From the NCBI GenBank assembly GCA_035546335.1, contig DATKDP010000061.1:1-17201 (forward strand): a stretch of DNA of 17,201 nt, written 5' to 3'. The stretch's first letter is position 1. Each line of letters starts with the position of its first letter. Position numbers and translations under genes: made by a program. Origin of the DNA: DATKDP01 sp035546335 (GTDB taxonomy: Bacteria > Acidobacteriota > Thermoanaerobaculia > Gp7-AA8). Shown one piece after another: positions 15,442 through 17,201 of this stretch. A model generated the notes under the pieces. That model was given only the letters and a program-made list of their open reading frames with translations, searched no databases and was not told the DNA's origin.

Positions 15442-15529
15442 ACTCCAAAGGCGGCGACCCCATGCAATCGTCGACCGATTGTGCCGCCCTACGCTCGAGG
15501 CCTGCACCGCGCTACGATGTCGTGTGTCG

Positions 15530-16009
15530 ATGAACATTCGTTCAGCCCGGCCGGCGGACCGGGAGCGGATCCTCGAGATCCTCATCGCCACGGCGCGATT
15601 CACCGAGGACGAGGTGGATGCGGCGATCGGTCTCGTCGATCAGGGATTCACGGAGCTCGGCGGGAGCGAGTATCGGAGCAGCGTAATCGAAGCGTCCGAC
15701 GCCATCCCTTCGATCATCGGATACGTCTGTTACGGGCCGACGCCGCGGGCGGAGGGGGTGTTCGATCTCTACTGGATCGCGGTCGATCCGCTCTGGCAGA
15801 AAAGCGGAGCGGGGACGATGCTGCTCCGCTTCGTGGAGGACGAGGTTCGCTCGGCGCGCGGGCGCATGCTGCTGATCGAGACCTCGTCGAAGGAGTCGTA
15901 CCGCCCGACGGTCCGCTTCTACGAGGGGTGCGGCTACCGCGAGATCACGCGAATCAAGGACTTCTATCGGGTGCGCGACGACAAGATCGTCTTCTGCAAG
16001 ACCCTCTGA
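15530..16009 (+). CDS. GNAT family N-acetyltransferase
   Basis: 159 aa from ATG 15530; the frame extends to 15377 through hairpin-rich sequence, but alignment with the family starts at NIRSARPADRERI. It transfers an acetyl group from acetyl-CoA to an amine of unknown identity. The core strand and pyrophosphate loop are FDLYWIAVDPLWQKSGAGTMLL (QKSGAG at 90-95), followed by ARGRMLLIETSSKESYRPTVRFYEGCGYREITRIKDFY, the usual motif B with a conserved tyrosine. No Shine-Dalgarno sequence is seen; a TACGAT box ends 12 nt upstream. It is 29 bp upstream of the small antitoxin-like gene, and co-transcription is possible. Confidence 0.85.
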   Translation: MNIRSARPADRERILEILIATARFTEDEVDAAIGLVDQGFTELGGSEYRSSVIEASDAIPSIIGYVCYGPTPRAEGVFDLYWIAVDPLWQKSGAGTMLLRFVEDEVRSARGRMLLIETSSKESYRPTVRFYEGCGYREITRIKDFYRVRDDKIVFCKTL

Positions 16010-16038
16010 GTAGTACACGAAGCGTGAAAGAACAGTCT

Positions 16039-16254
16039 ATGAAGAAGGCGATCGAAAAACCTGATCCGGACGAAATGAGAGACGAATACGACCTCCGAGG
16101 CGGTGAGAGAGGGAAGTTCTACGAGGAATATCAGCGTGGGACCAACGTCGTTCTTCTCGACTCAGACGTCGCAGCGGTTTTTCGCGATTCTGCTGTCGTG
16201 AATCAGGCCCTTCGTGAGTATCTCGAGGAACATGGCAGTCCACCCCGAGATTGA
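16039..16254 (+). CDS. Small antitoxin-like protein
   Basis: 71 aa from ATG 16039. It contains MRDEYDLRGGERGKFY (13-28), a linker, then TNVVLLDSDVAAVFRDSAVVNQALREYLEEHG (35-66). The DEYD...RGKFY segment followed by a short DNA-binding-like helical region recurs in small BrnA/CopG-like antitoxin candidates. I assign it by that resemblance only. No toxin is recognisable on either side. An overlapping ATG at 16232 opens an 11-codon frame that stops at once, possibly the stump of a partner gene. The upstream neighbour is the GNAT gene. Confidence 0.6.
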   Translation: MKKAIEKPDPDEMRDEYDLRGGERGKFYEEYQRGTNVVLLDSDVAAVFRDSAVVNQALREYLEEHGSPPRD

Positions 16255-16411
16255 GCACCCGCGCTGACTCATAGGACCTCTTTCCTGCATCCCGCATCGG
16301 AGCACTGTTCCCGAGCTCGGTCGGCGAGCCGTCAATCATGCACGCACCGAGGCGAGCGTACTGGCGATGGTCTGATGATGAGTCCTTCCAGAGCACGCGT
16401 CGTCGACCCCC

Positions 16412-16506
16412 GTGGCCGCGAAGGCGGCCACAACAACCTCAGCCCCGCCCGTAAGGGCGGGGTCGCGAATCCCGCGCAATTTCTTCGGAAGGCCGCGCAG
16501 GCGGCC
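16412..16506. repeat. Three consecutive GC hairpins with tetraloops
   Basis: GTGGCCGC-GAAG-GCGGCCAC (16412-16431), CCCCGCCC-GTAA-GGGCGGGG (16443-16462) and GGCCGC-GCAG-GCGGCC (16491-16506) are all perfect stems of 8, 8 and 6 bp closed by four-base loops of the pattern GNAR. Spacing is 11 and 28 bp. The cluster resembles REP-type palindromes. Confidence 0.75.
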
Positions 16507-16552
16507 GGCACAGTCGGATCGCTTCGCCGCAGGCCAGACGCCCTGTCATCCA

Positions 16553-16598
16553 GCTGTCATCCGAGCGGGTGGTCGGGTGGGAAGGCGAGGGATCTCCC
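16553..16598. repeat. Additional copy of the TCATCC-GAGC/GGATCT repeat
   Basis: GCTGTCATCCGAGCGGGTGG followed by GGGTGGGAAGGCGAGGGATC parallels, on the other strand, the segment near 10917-10952 of the merR-treY gap, and matches the 11133-11176 arm in modular order. It lacks an obvious second arm, so it may be a decayed half element. Confidence 0.55.
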
Positions 16599-16748
16599 CT
16601 GCGAAGCGTCCCGGCGCTGCTCGGCCTCTCACCTGTCGCGCGACAGGAACCGCGGCCGTGCCTGCTCGAGGGCGAAGCATTGCGCGCGAGACGCTCGAAG
16701 GGGCTTGCGACTGGACTCAGCCTGGGGAGGGGGCGTACGCTTCTATCC

Positions 16749-16973
16749 ATGAGCGCAGAACCGATCATCGAAACCTTCCGGAAGTTGTCGGCGGCGGAGA
16801 AAGTCGATCTCGTACAGCAGCTCTGGGATGAGATCGCCGAGGAGGCTGCCGAACTGCCGCTCACCGAAGCGCAGAGAAGGGTCCTGGACGAGCGCATCGA
16901 CGACCACGAGGCGAATCCCGACGATGTCGAACCGTGGGAGCAGATTCGCCACGAGCTGCTGCGGAAGCTGTGA
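16749..16973 (+). CDS. Putative addiction-module antitoxin (Unstab_antitox type)
   Basis: 74 aa from ATG 16749; the longer frame to 16569 runs through repeat sequence. The protein reads as an alpha-helical chain with IIETFRKLSAAEKVDLVQQLWDEIAE (6-31), then LPLTEAQRRVLDERIDDHEANPDDVEPWEQIRHELL (37-71). This pattern, ending in a WEQIRxEL-type motif, is that of the small antitoxins paired with RelE/ParE toxins. The partner normally overlaps the stop codon. Here a GTG overlaps by four bases, but the downstream frame does not continue as a toxin. The start lacks a Shine-Dalgarno sequence and has TACGCT 8 nt upstream. Confidence 0.85.
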   Translation: MSAEPIIETFRKLSAAEKVDLVQQLWDEIAEEAAELPLTEAQRRVLDERIDDHEANPDDVEPWEQIRHELLRKL

Positions 16974-17044
16974 AGTACCACCGATGGCGGATGACTCATA
17001 GGTTCTTGAAACCGAAGTCTGAGGATTCGTCTCTGAGAGTTTGA
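16970..17044 (+). pseudogene. Possible toxin stump overlapping the antitoxin gene
   Basis: GTG at 16970 overlaps the antitoxin stop as GTGA, the usual junction of such modules, and starts VKYHR, similar to RelE-type toxin N-termini (often MKY or VKY). The next residues do not look like a toxin, and the frame stops after 24 codons. Either the toxin has been lost just after its start, or this is a chance frame. Confidence 0.2.
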
Positions 17045-17055
17045 TCATAGAAGCC

Positions 17056-17085
17056 GGGCGCGGGCTCGGGCGCGGGCACGGGTGG
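17056..17085. repeat. Hexanucleotide array GGGCGC/GGGCTC/GGGCAC
   Basis: GGGCGC, GGGCTC, GGGCGC, GGGCAC and GGGTGG follow in register. The array ends one base from the stop codon of the minus-strand gene fragment at 17087, so another short tandem array sits at a gene 3' end. Confidence 0.75.
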
Positions 17086-17086
17086 T

Positions 17087-17201
17087 TCACTCGGTTGGGC
17101 GCCGGGATTTGATCAATTTGGTCAGTATCTGTGCGATGCGGTCGAGAAAGGCCTTGTGGTCATGCGGAGAACCGAGATACTCAACTCCGACCAGGTTCAG
17201 T
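17087..17201 (-). CDS. C-terminal fragment of an unrecognised protein
   Basis: The last 37 codons of a gene entering from the right edge, ending in TGA at 17089-17087. The translation contains NLVGVEYLGSPHDHKAF and LDRIAQILTKLIKSRRPTE. It has ordinary codon use, an amphipathic helix-like end and no stop up to the window edge. The product is not recognised; too little is present for a family call. Confidence 0.5.
   Translation of the reverse strand, partial: LNLVGVEYLGSPHDHKAFLDRIAQILTKLIKSRRPTE

Larger units (their letters stand above)
16255..16748. other. 494-bp non-coding gap with hairpins
   Basis: No credible gene is seen on either strand; open frames here are low-complexity Arg/Pro/Ser products of GC-rich sequence. 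It holds three successive GC hairpins (16412-16506), a copy of the TCATCC/GGATCT repeat (16553-16598) and a perfect 16-bp palindrome CCTGTCGCGCGACAGG (16632-16647). A TANNNT box (TACGCT, 16736-16741) ends 8 nt before the next gene. Confidence 0.65.

Noticed and set aside
16632..16647. Perfect palindrome CCTGTCGCGCGACAGG as antitoxin operator
   Set aside because: It lies about 100 bp upstream of the start and far from the apparent -10 box; no second copy was found in the window, so it is left as an unassigned palindrome.
17036..17048. 16S rRNA 5' end (AGAGTTTGATCAT)
   Set aside because: The match stops after 13 bases; the following sequence is a GGGCNC array and a protein gene, so it is coincidence.

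Overview
The window is high-GC chromosomal DNA with strong codon bias, which produces long antisense shadow frames. No rRNA or tRNA gene, IS transposase, integrase or phage gene was seen. The lineage cannot be fixed from the sequence. High GC, a reductive pyrimidine catabolic cluster, many intergenic heptanucleotide arrays and GC-rich palindromic repeats would fit a soil or sediment phylum such as Acidobacteriota. That is a low-confidence inference.

Layout: 305-1867 (-) is a large polytopic membrane protein of GT-C-like build. 2045-2836 (-), a DUF4097-type lipoprotein, and 2939-3349 (+), an RDD membrane protein, are divergent. 3588-4619 (+) is an adenosine-deaminase-family enzyme. 4777-10149 (-) is a tight four-gene operon, read in transcription order as a PreA-like dihydropyrimidine dehydrogenase, a class III aminotransferase, a dihydropyrimidinase/hydantoinase and an NCS1 transporter. 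It is preceded by a good sigma70-type promoter. 10391-10759 (+) is a MerR regulator. 11342-14179 (+) is maltooligosyl trehalose synthase (TreY). 14213-14728 (-) DoxX and 14818-15303 (-) MarR each carry the same 22-bp palindromic operator upstream. 15530-16009 (+) is a GNAT acetyltransferase. 16039-16254 (+) and 16749-16973 (+) are two small antitoxin-like genes without visible toxins. A gene fragment enters from the right edge at 17087-17201 (-).

The catabolic operon encodes uptake (NCS1), ring reduction (PreA-like), ring opening (HydA) and transamination of a beta-amino acid product. It lacks a beta-ureidopropionase and a PreT partner, and the PreA-like protein lacks the usual C-terminal ferredoxin domain. 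A variant pathway or unlinked partners are implied.

The most unusual structure is in the repeats. At least four families of 7-bp tandem arrays (GAGGCTG, GGCAGAT, GAAGAGT/GAAGGGT, GTCTCTC) occupy gaps in the first 5 kb. Four genes end inside such arrays, which supply their last codons and stop. A 93-bp palindromic repeat precedes the adenosine deaminase gene. A second palindromic family built on TCATCC-GAGC and GGATCT modules fills the merR-treY gap and recurs near 16.55 kb. Several isolated genes have a TANNNT box about 8-9 nt before the start codon and no Shine-Dalgarno sequence, suggesting leaderless transcripts, whereas the operon genes have GGAGG-type sites.
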